Positions 7,295 through 15,296 of a stretch of 17,943 nt of DNA are shown piece after piece. Origin of the DNA: JBCBWG01 sp039817205 (lineage in GTDB: Bacteria > Pseudomonadota > Alphaproteobacteria > Rhizobiales > Hyphomicrobiaceae); the NCBI GenBank assembly GCA_039817205.1, contig JBCBWG010000042.1, positions 1 through 17,943 of the forward strand, read 5' to 3'. Within the stretch, counting starts at the first letter, position 1, and every line of letters begins with the position of its first letter. Both the position numbers and the translations under genes were made by a program. A model generated the notes under the pieces. That model searched no databases. It saw only the letters and a list, made by a program, of their open reading frames with translations, and was not told the origin of the DNA.

Positions 7295-8524
7295 ATGACA
7301 GACCGCTCGGCGCCCAACCGCATGAAAATGCTCGACGATCGCACTGTTCGCCTCGACGGGCCGCGGTTGGCGCCGGAGACGGTGCGTGGGGCGCGCGCGG
7401 TGCGAACGGTGGATCTCGCGGCGGTTGCCGAAAATTGGCGCGCACTTTCGGAGCGCGTGGCGCCTGCAAGATGTGCCGCGGTCATCAAGGCCGGCGCCTA
7501 CGGCATTGGCCGCCGCGATGCAAAGGTGCTGGCCGAGGGCCTCGCCGCCATCGGATGCGATGCGTTTTTCGTGGCAGCCATTGACGAGGCGATTGCGCTC
7601 GGACCGGTCGCCAACCACGCCGATATCTTCGTCCTCGATGGCCTGATCCCGGACCGTGCAAACGAATACATGGCAGGTATCCAACCCGTTCTGTCGACGC
7701 GGGCGCAAATAGAAGCCTGGGCTCACCACTGCAAAGCCCTCGGCGCGCGCAAACCGGCCGCCGTTCACATCGACACCGGCATGTCGCGGCTCGGACTCAC
7801 ACCGGAGGAGATCCCGAGCATCGCAGAACGCACAGACCTGTTTGAGGCTTTCGCGCTTTCGCTGGTCGTATCACATCCGGCCTGTGCCGATGATCTCGCA
7901 AACCCGATGACCGCCGAACAGCTCGCGCGCTTCAATGCTCTTCGTGCAAAGCTGCCAACCGCGCCCGCGAGCTTTGCGAACTCAGCCGCGATCTTCCACG
8001 GCCCTGAGTATCACCTCGACCTTGTGCGTCCGGGGATCTCTCTCTACGGCGCGCGGGCCGTCAACGATGTCGCAAATCCGATGCAGCCAGCCGTTGGGCT
8101 GCACGGACGCATTCTTCAGGTTCGCACAATCCCGTTCGGAGCATCGGTCGGCTACGGCGCCCGCTTCGTCGCCCAGCGCGACACCCGCGTGGCGACAATC
8201 GCGACCGGATATGCCGACGGCTACGAGCGCGCACTCGGCAACGCGCCGAAAGCTGATCGCCCGCGGGTCTGGATCGCCGGGCAGCCAGCCCCGATCGTTG
8301 GCCGCGTTTCGATGGACCTGATCACCGCCGACGTCACCGACATTCCCGATGGCGATGTGTCCGAAGGCGACTGGGCCGAGCTCTTCGGCGTGAACCAATC
8401 CGTTGATGACCTGGCCGATATTTGCGGGACAATCGGCTATGAGCTTTTGACCGGTATTGGAACGCGGGCAGCACGGGTCGGTTGGACTGTCGAAGGCGAT
8501 CAGCTCTACAGCTTGGAGGGCTGA
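7295..8524 (+). CDS. alr: Alanine racemase Alr
   Basis: Alr is the PLP enzyme that interconverts L- and D-alanine and supplies D-Ala for peptidoglycan. From the ATG at 7295 it has 409 residues. That start has GGAGAG (7282-7287) inside the end of dnaB, 7 nt upstream, and lies 4 bp after the dnaB stop. The frame is open further upstream but overlaps dnaB. The PLP-lysine loop is AAVIKAGAYGIG with Lys65. The family usually reads KADAYGHG or KANAYGHG, so Gly67 and Ile71 are departures. Also present are HIDTGMSRLG (158-167), SVGYGARF with the catalytic Tyr287, and GRVSMDL (337-342). The TIM barrel spans about 35-260 and the beta domain 265-405. ATG codons at residues 10 and 12 are alternative starts. 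Confidence 0.93.
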   Translation: MTDRSAPNRMKMLDDRTVRLDGPRLAPETVRGARAVRTVDLAAVAENWRALSERVAPARCAAVIKAGAYGIGRRDAKVLAEGLAAIGCDAFFVAAIDEAIALGPVANHADIFVLDGLIPDRANEYMAGIQPVLSTRAQIEAWAHHCKALGARKPAAVHIDTGMSRLGLTPEEIPSIAERTDLFEAFALSLVVSHPACADDLANPMTAEQLARFNALRAKLPTAPASFANSAAIFHGPEYHLDLVRPGISLYGARAVNDVANPMQPAVGLHGRILQVRTIPFGASVGYGARFVAQRDTRVATIATGYADGYERALGNAPKADRPRVWIAGQPAPIVGRVSMDLITADVTDIPDGDVSEGDWAELFGVNQSVDDLADICGTIGYELLTGIGTRAARVGWTVEGDQLYSLEG

Positions 8525-8525
8525 G

Positions 8526-9902
8526 ATGGCGAAGGTTCCGAAGTCGCTTTATGTCTGCGCCAATTGCGGGGCCACATCGACAAAATGGGTCGGCAAGTGC
8601 CCTGAGTGCGGCGAGTGGAATACGCTTGAAGAAGCGACCAACGCCATCGCTGCACCGGGCTCCGGCCTGAACGCGAACTCCAAGGGTCGCGCCGTCACGC
8701 TGCAATCGCTTCAGGGCGAAGACGCGGAGGCCCCACGCCTCGGAACCGGCATCAGCGAATTAGATCGGGTGACAGGCGGCGGGGTTGTGCCGGGCTCTGC
8801 AACGCTCATTGGCGGCGAACCGGGCATCGGCAAATCCACGCTCCTGTTGCAAGTCGCAGCTGCGATCGCCGAACAAGGCAAGACGGCCGTTTATTTCTCG
8901 GGCGAAGAGGCGGTCGGGCAGGTACGTCTGCGCGCGCGGCGCCTTGGGCTTGCGGACTCTGATGTCGGACTTGCAGGCGAAACCAACCTCTCGAACATTT
9001 TGGCGACACTCAGCAGCGGGCGGCGGCCGGACTTCGTCGTGATCGACAGTATTCAGACCCTTTGGGCGGATGCCGTCGACAGCGCACCCGGCAGCGTTGG
9101 CCAAGTCCGGGCGGCCACGCAGAGCCTCATCCGCTTCGCGAAAACGGCTGGCTCCGCGATGCTGCTGGTTGGCCACGTCACCAAAGATGGGAATATCGCC
9201 GGCCCCAAAGTCGTCGAGCACATGGTCGATACGGTGCTCTACTTTGAGGGCGATCGCGGCAACCCGTATCGCATCCTGCGCGCCGTCAAAAACCGCTTCG
9301 GCCCCGCGGATGAAATCGGCGTTTTTGAAATGGCGCAATCGGGGTTGCAGGTCGTCGCCAACCCGTCCGAGCTGTTTCTAGGCGACCGCGATCCGGATAG
9401 TCCTGGTGCCGCGGTCTTTGCGGGCGTCGAAGGCACCCGGCCGCTGCTTGTCGAAATTCAGGCGCTTGTCGCACCCTCTGCGCTGGGCACGCCGCGGCGC
9501 GCGGTCGTGGGGTGGGACCAGAACCGGCTAGCAATGATCCTCGCCGTGCTTGATGCCCGTTGCGGCGTCTCGTTTGCTCAGCACGATGTTTATCTGAACG
9601 TGGCAGGCGGCATGAAGGTCACGGAACCCGCCGCAGATCTCGCAGCTGCGGCTGCCCTTCTGTCGGCCCAACGCGGCAAGCCATTGCCTGTGGATCAGGT
9701 CTTGTTCGGCGAACTAAGTTTATCCGGTGGGCTCCGGCCTGCCGCACACACGATCACCCGTCTCAAGGAAGCCGAAAAGCTTGGCTTTAAAAGTGCCGTG
9801 CTGCCGACGGCTGGCGACTTCGAGATGAACGATCTTGAGATCAGAATGCAGCGGCTTGGTCATTTGAAAGACCTTGCGGGCCGATTGGCCCCGTGCGACT
9901 GA
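8526..9902 (+). CDS. radA: DNA repair protein RadA
   Basis: RadA is a RecA-related ATPase that drives branch migration in recombination and repair. The 458 residues nearly equal E. coli RadA (460). The N-terminal zinc finger has Cys11-X2-Cys14 and Cys25-X2-Cys28. Walker A is GEPGIGKST (97-105), Walker B VVIDSIQ (171-177), and the RadA signature KNRFG is at 255-259. The C-terminal Lon-protease-like domain lies at about 290-450 and has no proteolytic role in this family. The ATG at 8526 is 1 bp after the alr stop and has GGAGGG (8515-8520) in the end of alr, so alr and radA are almost certainly co-transcribed. A longer in-frame opening inside alr lacks the family N terminus and was not used. 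Confidence 0.97.
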   Translation: MAKVPKSLYVCANCGATSTKWVGKCPECGEWNTLEEATNAIAAPGSGLNANSKGRAVTLQSLQGEDAEAPRLGTGISELDRVTGGGVVPGSATLIGGEPGIGKSTLLLQVAAAIAEQGKTAVYFSGEEAVGQVRLRARRLGLADSDVGLAGETNLSNILATLSSGRRPDFVVIDSIQTLWADAVDSAPGSVGQVRAATQSLIRFAKTAGSAMLLVGHVTKDGNIAGPKVVEHMVDTVLYFEGDRGNPYRILRAVKNRFGPADEIGVFEMAQSGLQVVANPSELFLGDRDPDSPGAAVFAGVEGTRPLLVEIQALVAPSALGTPRRAVVGWDQNRLAMILAVLDARCGVSFAQHDVYLNVAGGMKVTEPAADLAAAAALLSAQRGKPLPVDQVLFGELSLSGGLRPAAHTITRLKEAEKLGFKSAVLPTAGDFEMNDLEIRMQRLGHLKDLAGRLAPCD

Positions 9903-9914
9903 CACACACGGGGC
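9888..9914 (+). terminator. GC-rich stem-loop spanning the radA stop codon
   Basis: GCCCCGTG (9888-9895) and CACGGGGC (9907-9914) form a perfect 8-bp stem with an 11-base loop that contains the radA TGA. No T-run follows. It may partly separate dnaB-alr-radA from cvpA-purF, or affect translation termination. Confidence 0.4.
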
Positions 9915-9984
9915 GACCGAAACGGTTGGAATGCGCAGGGTCAGACCAGCGCTGAATTGAGATTAGGTACGGACGGCAGCGCGC

Positions 9985-10581
9985 ATGGTGGGATCTTTTT
10001 CAATCCTCGATATTGTCCTCGTTGCCGTATGCTTACTCTCAGCACTTCTTGCCATGTACCGCGGATTTACGCGCGAGATCTTATCGATCCTCTCCTGGCT
10101 TCTGGCAGCCGGTGCGGTGCTGTACTTCGTGTTGTTCCAGAAGGCGCTCGCCGACGATGTTGCGGGGCAGATTGGCCTTCAACCCATCATCGTCCAGATC
10201 ATTCTTGGAGCACTGTTATTTTTCATCGTGCTGGTGGTCGTTCACCTCGTGACCTCGCGCCTATCCGAGGGTGTACTCGATAGCCGCGTTGGGCTGTTTG
10301 ACCGCGTGTTTGGCTTTCTGTTCGGCGTCGCGCGCGGCTTCATCCTGGTGATGATCCCGTTCCTTGGCTACGAAAAACTCAATCCCCCGACCGCTGCTCA
10401 ACCGGCGCCAGCCTGGATCAGCCAGTCGTTCTCCGGCGGGATGCTGCGCTCGACCGGGGCTGGGTTCGAACAATTCCTGATCCAGAACTTAGACAGCGCG
10501 ACCGAGCAAACGCGCGTTTTTCAACGTTTGCCGAAACATGTTGTTGTCAGTCTTCCAAAAGAGACCCGGATCAGCGCTTGA
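9985..10581 (+). CDS. cvpA: CvpA family inner-membrane protein
   Basis: CvpA is a small integral membrane protein, linked in E. coli to colicin V production and to envelope stress tolerance; its molecular activity is unclear. The 198 residues show four hydrophobic segments at about 7-25, 32-52, 67-91 and 104-128, with the family motifs RGFTREILSILSWLL (26-40) and FGFLFGVARGF (109-119). The hydrophilic tail from about 130 is Pro/Ala-rich. It sits immediately before purF, the order found in many proteobacteria. The 82-bp gap after radA shows no clear promoter and the ribosome site is weak. The ATG at 9985 places the first membrane segment at the N terminus as expected. Confidence 0.93.
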   Translation: MVGSFSILDIVLVAVCLLSALLAMYRGFTREILSILSWLLAAGAVLYFVLFQKALADDVAGQIGLQPIIVQIILGALLFFIVLVVVHLVTSRLSEGVLDSRVGLFDRVFGFLFGVARGFILVMIPFLGYEKLNPPTAAQPAPAWISQSFSGGMLRSTGAGFEQFLIQNLDSATEQTRVFQRLPKHVVVSLPKETRISA

Positions 10582-10689
10582 ATTGAGGTGGACTTCATAT
10601 ATCTGTCACAACGCGTTGTCGCATCGGTCTGATGAGATCGCCAATCCGTTTCGGGTGGGTACGCGGCGCACGACAGAGGGCAGTTTGCA

Positions 10690-12240
10690 ATGACCCAGCA
10701 ATCCCTTCCGCCAACCCGCTCAGGATCCCATCGGCCGCCGCCACGATGGCAGCATCGCGATGGCCATCCATCAAATACGGAACACACAGTTTTTGACCCC
10801 GACGACGACGCCTTGCATGAAGAATGCGGCGTCGTTGGCGTTTTCGGGGTCGACGATGCATCAGCTCACGCAGCGCTCGCGTTGCATGCGCTCCAGCACC
10901 GCGGCCAGGAAGCCTGTGGCCTCGTCAGCTACGATGGCGAGCGATTTCATTCAGAGCGGCGCTTCGGTCTTGTCGGCGACAACTTGAACGAGCCAGCCGT
11001 CATCGAGCGTTTGCGCGGCCGCATGGCCATGGGCCACAACCGGTATTCGACGGCCGGTGGCAAGACAATCCGAAACGTTCAGCCGCTTTTTGCCCACCTG
11101 AGCGAAGGGGGTATGGCTGTTGCCCACAACGGCAATCTGACAAACGCCAAGACCATCCAACAAGACCTGATAAACGACGGCGCGATCTACCAGTCGACGT
11201 CGGATACGGAAGTGATCCTGCATCTGGTCGCGCGGTCCAAGCGAACGCGCTTCGTCGAGCGGTTCATCGAGGCGCTTCGTGCGATTGAAGGCGCCTATGC
11301 ACTCGTCGCGATCACTGAAGATGCCATGATCGGCGCGCGCGATCCGATCGGGATCCGTCCTCTGGTTCTTGGTCGCAAGGATGGCGGCTACGTGCTCGCG
11401 TCCGAGACATGCGCGCTCGACATCATGGGCGCGTCGTTCGTCCGCGAGATCGACAACGGTGAAGTCGTGGTCATCCGCGAAGACAGCATTGAGAGCCACC
11501 GCCCCTTCCCACCTCGAACCGCACGGCCCTGCATCTTTGAGTACATCTACTTCGCGCGACCCGATTCCGTGGTCGGCGGGACGAGCGTCTACGAGGCGCG
11601 CAAACGCATGGGTGTGGAACTTGCCAAGGAATGGCCAGCCGACGTCGACATGGTCGTCCCAGTCCCAGACTCAGGCGTGCCGGCAGCGCTCGGCTTCGCA
11701 TCACAATCCGGGCTGCCGTTCGAACTCGGGATCATCCGGTCGAGCTACAGCAAGCGCACCTTTATTGAGCCAGCTCAGCCGATCCGTCGTCTGGGCGTGA
11801 AGCTGAAGCTGGCCGCCAACAGCGCAATCATTAGAGGCAAACGCATCGTCCTCATCGATGACAGCATCGTCCGTGGCACAACATCTGAAAAGCTTGTCGG
11901 CATGATGCGAGATGCCGGTGCGGCTGAAGTCCACATGAGAAGCGCCTGCCCCGAAATCAAATACGGCGATTACTACGGCATCGACACGCCAACGCGTGAC
12001 GAACTGCTGGCGGCAACCCGCAACAACGAAGAGATGCGTGCCTTCATGGGCGCAGACTCGCTCGGGTTTTTGAGCGTCGACGGTCTCTATCGCGCTATGG
12101 GGCACCAGGGGCGCAACAACGCGAACCCGCAGTTCACCGACCACTGCTTTACCGATGACTATCCGACGCCACTGACCGATCTGAACGGCAACCAGACGCT
12201 GCCAGCGAAACAGCTTTCGCTGCTTGCTGAGGTCCGCTGA
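10690..12240 (+). CDS. purF: Amidophosphoribosyltransferase PurF
   Basis: PurF catalyses the first committed step of purine synthesis, turning PRPP and glutamine into 5-phosphoribosylamine. The 516 residues include the glutaminase domain, whose nucleophile Cys46 in LHEECGVVGVFG must become N-terminal by propeptide removal, and HRGQEACG (70-77). The phosphoribosyltransferase domain has the PRPP loop VLIDDSIVRGTTS (387-399). The propeptide of 45 residues is long (about 11 in Bacillus) and is Pro/His/Arg-rich. No other ATG or GTG occurs before Cys46, and GAGGG lies about 10 nt upstream of the ATG. The C-terminal region lacks the NCGQC-type cysteines that hold the 4Fe-4S cluster in Bacillus PurF, which I believe is usual in this group. 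cvpA precedes it by 108 bp, a gap with no clear promoter. Confidence 0.96.
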   Translation: MTQQSLPPTRSGSHRPPPRWQHRDGHPSNTEHTVFDPDDDALHEECGVVGVFGVDDASAHAALALHALQHRGQEACGLVSYDGERFHSERRFGLVGDNLNEPAVIERLRGRMAMGHNRYSTAGGKTIRNVQPLFAHLSEGGMAVAHNGNLTNAKTIQQDLINDGAIYQSTSDTEVILHLVARSKRTRFVERFIEALRAIEGAYALVAITEDAMIGARDPIGIRPLVLGRKDGGYVLASETCALDIMGASFVREIDNGEVVVIREDSIESHRPFPPRTARPCIFEYIYFARPDSVVGGTSVYEARKRMGVELAKEWPADVDMVVPVPDSGVPAALGFASQSGLPFELGIIRSSYSKRTFIEPAQPIRRLGVKLKLAANSAIIRGKRIVLIDDSIVRGTTSEKLVGMMRDAGAAEVHMRSACPEIKYGDYYGIDTPTRDELLAATRNNEEMRAFMGADSLGFLSVDGLYRAMGHQGRNNANPQFTDHCFTDDYPTPLTDLNGNQTLPAKQLSLLAEVR

Positions 12241-12302
12241 AGCACGACGCGATCTTCCAGTGTTTGCGTTGCTGTCAGGGCGGCGAAACGCGGTTGACCA
12301 TC

Positions 12303-12338
12303 TACGGTACGGGCACGGTCTGGGCACCCCGTATCGTA
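12303..12338 (+). terminator. 11-bp stem-loop downstream of purF
   Basis: TACGGTACGGG (12303-12313) pairs along its full length with CCCGTATCGTA (12328-12338), with one G-U pair and a 14-base loop. It starts 62 bases after the purF stop. The T-rich CAATCTTTT lies 13-21 bases beyond it, too far for a standard intrinsic terminator. It most likely ends or attenuates the cvpA-purF message, or acts as an operator before the next gene. Confidence 0.42.
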
Positions 12339-12409
12339 CTAAGGGGGCGTCAATCTTTTGGGCATTCGCTACAGAAGTGATATTTGGCTGACCGGACCGA
12401 ATTGCGGTC

Positions 12410-12438
12410 CCAGGGCAATTCCAGGGCAATTCCAGGGC
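12410..12438. repeat. 11-bp tandem repeat, 2.6 copies
   Basis: CCAGGGCAATT occurs twice in tandem (12410-12420, 12421-12431), followed by a partial third copy CCAGGGC (12432-12438) that runs into a G-rich stretch. It lies in the 275-bp gap between purF and the secreted protein gene, 78 bases before that gene's ATG. The 11-bp period is close to one helical turn. It may be slippage-prone or a reiterated binding site. Confidence 0.8.
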
Positions 12439-12515
12439 GGGGGCCGGGGGCGATCCCGCCACACATCATCGACCCTGGAGATCCCGTCGGACGAAATCGA
12501 AGTGAGAGCCGCGCC

Positions 12516-13649
12516 ATGACCCAACCATCGTTTCTGCAGCGTGCCAACCATAAACACAGATTGAGCTGTCGGGCTCAGTTGATGCTTGCAGCCATCGGAG
12601 CAGCCGTCGTCGTCAGCGCGTCGGCGATCCCTGCAACGGCCCAACCCGCGTTCACGGGCGGCGAGGCTGGTGCCTACCACAGCCATTTTTGTCCAGCGCT
12701 CGCGTCGGCTTTAAAGCGTCGCAACGTCGACCTGTCCTGCCGGCCGAGCAATGGCACCGCTGACAACATGGGCCGCGTCGCGAACGACCCGCGAGCGTTT
12801 GGCTATGGCCAACTCGATGTCTTTGCGCTGAAAGCTAATGCCTACGGTGGGCGCCAGGTCTTCAAGCGGGTGCGATCCGACGACGTGCGCGAATGCGTGT
12901 TCGCCGTCACAAAGGAAAAGGACATCCGGAAGTACGGGGAACTGGCCGTGTTCGCGAGCCAGCTCAATTTCTTCCTTCCTCCCGATACCTCGGGCAGCAC
13001 CAACACGTTTCGATACCTGCAAGAGATCGATCCGAACGGCCTCGGGCAGGCCCAGGATGTCTTCATCGCGAAGTCGACGGAATCCGCAATCCAGCGTGCA
13101 CTCGAAACGCCCGGCGGCGTCGCATTCTTTGTTCAGTTCCCAGACCCGAACAACGCCCGGTTTCGGTTGGTGCAGGACCTCGGCGGCCACATGGTGCCCA
13201 TCGTTGACCGCGTGATCCTGAGCCAAACCGTTGACGGCCAGCCGATCTATTTCGCGCAAGAAACCCAGGTCACCAATGCTCGCTGGCTCCGCTCTGGGCG
13301 CAAGGTCATTACCGCCTGCACACCGCTTGTCGTTTTCACAGGCGCTGAAGAGGCCATTGCCGACGCCAGAGCCCGCCGTGAGCATGGCGCGCGGATCGAC
13401 ATCGTCCAGAGGCTCAGACCCCAGGAACTTCTGCCCCGCGCGCCGCTGTTTGCCCGGCTGATCAAACGGACCAAGCAGCTGTCGTCCTCCGGCGTTGCAC
13501 GACTGACCGATTTGTCCGAGAAAGCACGGGAACGCGCCCGACCGATGCTTGAGCGCGCGAAACAGGCAGGCACGCGGCTCTATGAGCGGGCGAAAGAGGG
13601 CGCGGAGATCATGATTGAAAAGGCCAAGCCCCAACCGGCCGCTCAATGA
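12516..13649 (+). CDS. Secreted protein of unknown function, weakly TAXI/periplasmic-binding-protein-like
   Basis: I do not recognise a named family with certainty. From the ATG at 12516 there are 377 residues. A signal peptide is clear: a basic start, hydrophobic stretch at about 21-37, and cleavage near PATAQ (39-43). The core at about 45-280 begins with GAYHSHFCPALASALKRR, then SNGTADNMGRVANDPRAFGYGQLDVFAL (78-105). That pattern recalls TAXI-type solute-binding proteins, where a similar SxGSxENL...DxxxxQxD segment occurs. Cys59, Cys75, Cys127 and Cys268 could form disulfides. Residues 310-371 form a highly charged amphipathic helix with recurring ER/AK units. No transporter gene adjoins it. 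The frame is open further upstream from a TTG, but the signal peptide fixes the ATG. It interrupts the usual purF-SDR adjacency. Confidence 0.85.
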   Translation: MTQPSFLQRANHKHRLSCRAQLMLAAIGAAVVVSASAIPATAQPAFTGGEAGAYHSHFCPALASALKRRNVDLSCRPSNGTADNMGRVANDPRAFGYGQLDVFALKANAYGGRQVFKRVRSDDVRECVFAVTKEKDIRKYGELAVFASQLNFFLPPDTSGSTNTFRYLQEIDPNGLGQAQDVFIAKSTESAIQRALETPGGVAFFVQFPDPNNARFRLVQDLGGHMVPIVDRVILSQTVDGQPIYFAQETQVTNARWLRSGRKVITACTPLVVFTGAEEAIADARARREHGARIDIVQRLRPQELLPRAPLFARLIKRTKQLSSSGVARLTDLSEKARERARPMLERAKQAGTRLYERAKEGAEIMIEKAKPQPAAQ

Positions 13650-13724
13650 CGTCTGCCGCCTCCACATAAGCCGACCGTATCCGCACCCAGGACGTTCCCA
13701 AAGACTTTCCCAGAGACGTGCTCC

Positions 13725-14444
13725 ATGACCGTGCCATCATTGACGAACCGGGTCGCCTTGGTCACGGGCGCATCGCGCGGAATTGGGCGTGCCGTCGCGC
13801 TCGCACTGAGCAAGGCTGGCGCACATGTCATTGCCTGCGCCCGTCGCCAGTCGGCGCTCGAAGACCTCGACGACGAAATCCAGCGCCAGGGCGGAACGGC
13901 GACGCTCGTTCAATTTGACCTGAAAGACGCCGAGAAGATCGACCTGCTCGGTCCGTCGATTTACGCGCGCTGGAAGAAACTTGATATCTTCGTTGGTAAC
14001 GCTGCGATCCTCGGACCCTTGTCGCCGCTCAACCACATCAAGGCCAGCGACTGGCAGGATGTGATGGCCGTGAACACGACCGCCAACTGGCTGCTGCTGA
14101 GAACGCTTGATCCGCTGCTTCGAGCCTCCGACGCTGGACGCGTGGTGTTCATGACAGCGGCAGCGGCTGAGGCAAAGCGGGCGTACTGGGCACCCTATGC
14201 AACGTCAAAAGCAGGTTTGGAGGCGTTGGCCAAAACGTACGCTCAAGAGGTCGAGAATGCGTCCGTTCGGGTCAATCTGATTGATCCGGGCCCTGTCCGA
14301 ACCGAACTCAGAGCGCGCGCTTATCCAGGCGAGAACCCCGGCATTTTGACCGCGCCGGAAGCTGTTGCCCCACTCGTCATGAAAGCCGTCGCAGCCGACT
14401 TCGACGCGAACGGAACGCAGCTCAGGTATCCGGAAGATCTCTGA
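13725..14444 (+). CDS. Short-chain dehydrogenase/reductase family oxidoreductase
   Basis: This is a classical SDR of 239 residues with an NAD(P)-binding Rossmann fold; its substrate is unknown. The glycine motif TGASRGIG is at 14-21, GNAAILG (the NNAG equivalent) at 91-97, Asn117 in MAVNTT, and the active-site Tyr158-X3-Lys162 in YATSK. The catalytic serine is expected 13 residues before the tyrosine, but the sequence there is VVFMTAAAAEA, with Ala145 and a neighbouring Thr144. An SDR close to purF is common in rhizobial genomes. Arg40 after the second strand slightly favours NADP(H). Its end faces the SIMPL gene with only 40 bp between. Confidence 0.92.
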   Translation: MTVPSLTNRVALVTGASRGIGRAVALALSKAGAHVIACARRQSALEDLDDEIQRQGGTATLVQFDLKDAEKIDLLGPSIYARWKKLDIFVGNAAILGPLSPLNHIKASDWQDVMAVNTTANWLLLRTLDPLLRASDAGRVVFMTAAAAEAKRAYWAPYATSKAGLEALAKTYAQEVENASVRVNLIDPGPVRTELRARAYPGENPGILTAPEAVAPLVMKAVAADFDANGTQLRYPEDL

Positions 14445-14484
14445 ACCGAACCGGCGTCCCGGCCAAACTGAGCAAATCGTGGCG

Positions 14485-15192
14485 TCACTCGATTTCCCAA
14501 ACCACGGTGACAGACACACTCAAGACGGTCTCGCCGGTTTCGATCGGGACGGACGCTCGGCTTGAACGGACCATTTCGGCAACCATCGGCCGAGGACCGC
14601 TCGAGTGACCTTGCTCGCTGATGGAAAGCACGCGCTTTAGTTTGCTGCCAGCGGCCTTCACGTAAATCTCAGCCTTCCGCCGGGCGTCGGCGATCGCCTC
14701 GGCGCGCGCTTCGTCCAGCCGGGCATCCGCGCCGCTCACCGAGAACGACAGTCCGCCGAATTGGTTGGCACCGAGTGACGTTGCGCGATCGAGAACCTCG
14801 CCCAACTTCTCGAGATCGGTAATCAGGATGAGAAGCGTGTTGCGCACTTCGAAGCCATCAATGCGCGGCGCCCGCGCTTTTGAACGCTCATACCGCGGAT
14901 TGATAGAGAACGAACTCGTTTGCAGGTCCTCTGTCCGAATGCCGATCGCTTTGAGACCATCGATCAGGTTCTGCATATCGCGCGTGTTGGCATCGAGCGC
15001 GTCGCGCGCCGTTGCCGCTTCAGTGACAACGCCCACCGAAAAGGTGGCGCGATCCGGCTCGGCCGTCACAGTGCCGCTGCCTCTGATCGTAATCCGTCTG
15101 GCGTCGTCGTCAGCCATCGCCGATCCCATCGAAAAGCCCGCGACCAGCGCAACCGCCACCAGCGCGAACAGGCCTTTGCACCAAGGCCGCAT
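14485..15192 (-). CDS. SIMPL-domain (DUF541) periplasmic protein, BP26/Omp28-like
   Basis: This is an exported protein of the SIMPL/DUF541 family, which includes Brucella BP26 (Omp28); its biochemical role is not established, though BP26 assembles into large rings. From the ATG at 15192 there are 235 residues. The signal peptide MRPWCKGLFALVAVALVAGF ends near SAMA (24-27). The mature domain begins ITIRGSGTVTAEPDRATFSVGV (35-56), then LKAIGIRTEDLQTSSFSINPRY (80-101), and ends SVSVTVVWEIE, all typical of the family. The start is supported by AGGA 8 nt upstream; an ATG five codons earlier (15207) is the alternative. The frame stays open to 15324, but that adds non-family sequence ahead of the signal peptide. 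It is transcribed away from the adjacent tRNA gene and converges with the SDR gene. Confidence 0.9.
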   Translation of the reverse strand: MRPWCKGLFALVAVALVAGFSMGSAMADDDARRITIRGSGTVTAEPDRATFSVGVVTEAATARDALDANTRDMQNLIDGLKAIGIRTEDLQTSSFSINPRYERSKARAPRIDGFEVRNTLLILITDLEKLGEVLDRATSLGANQFGGLSFSVSGADARLDEARAEAIADARRKAEIYVKAAGSKLKRVLSISEQGHSSGPRPMVAEMVRSSRASVPIETGETVLSVSVTVVWEIE

Positions 15193-15267
15193 CGTCTTCT
15201 TCCTCATGGTGCGGAATAGCTCAGAGGATTGCGACGGAACCAAGCCCGAAGGGGGCCACGCAAACGA

Positions 15268-15296
15268 TTGGACGGGGTTCGGTCGGCTGCTATAGA
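15268..15296 (+). promoter_or_regulatory. Sigma-70 type promoter of the tRNA gene
   Basis: TTGGAC (15268-15273) and TATAGA (15291-15296) are separated by exactly 17 bases, close to the housekeeping consensus TTGACA-N17-TATAAT. Transcription would begin near 15303, about 36 bases before the mature tRNA 5' end. Confidence 0.65.

Noticed and set aside
10582..10689. Riboswitch or clear promoter upstream of purF
   Set aside because: TTGAGG and TATATC are present but only 9 bp apart, and no purine or PRPP riboswitch core was seen.
12384..12515. N-terminal extension of the secreted protein from a TTG codon
   Set aside because: It would bury the signal peptide behind 44 non-hydrophobic residues and crosses the tandem repeat; the ATG at 12516 gives a normal exported protein.
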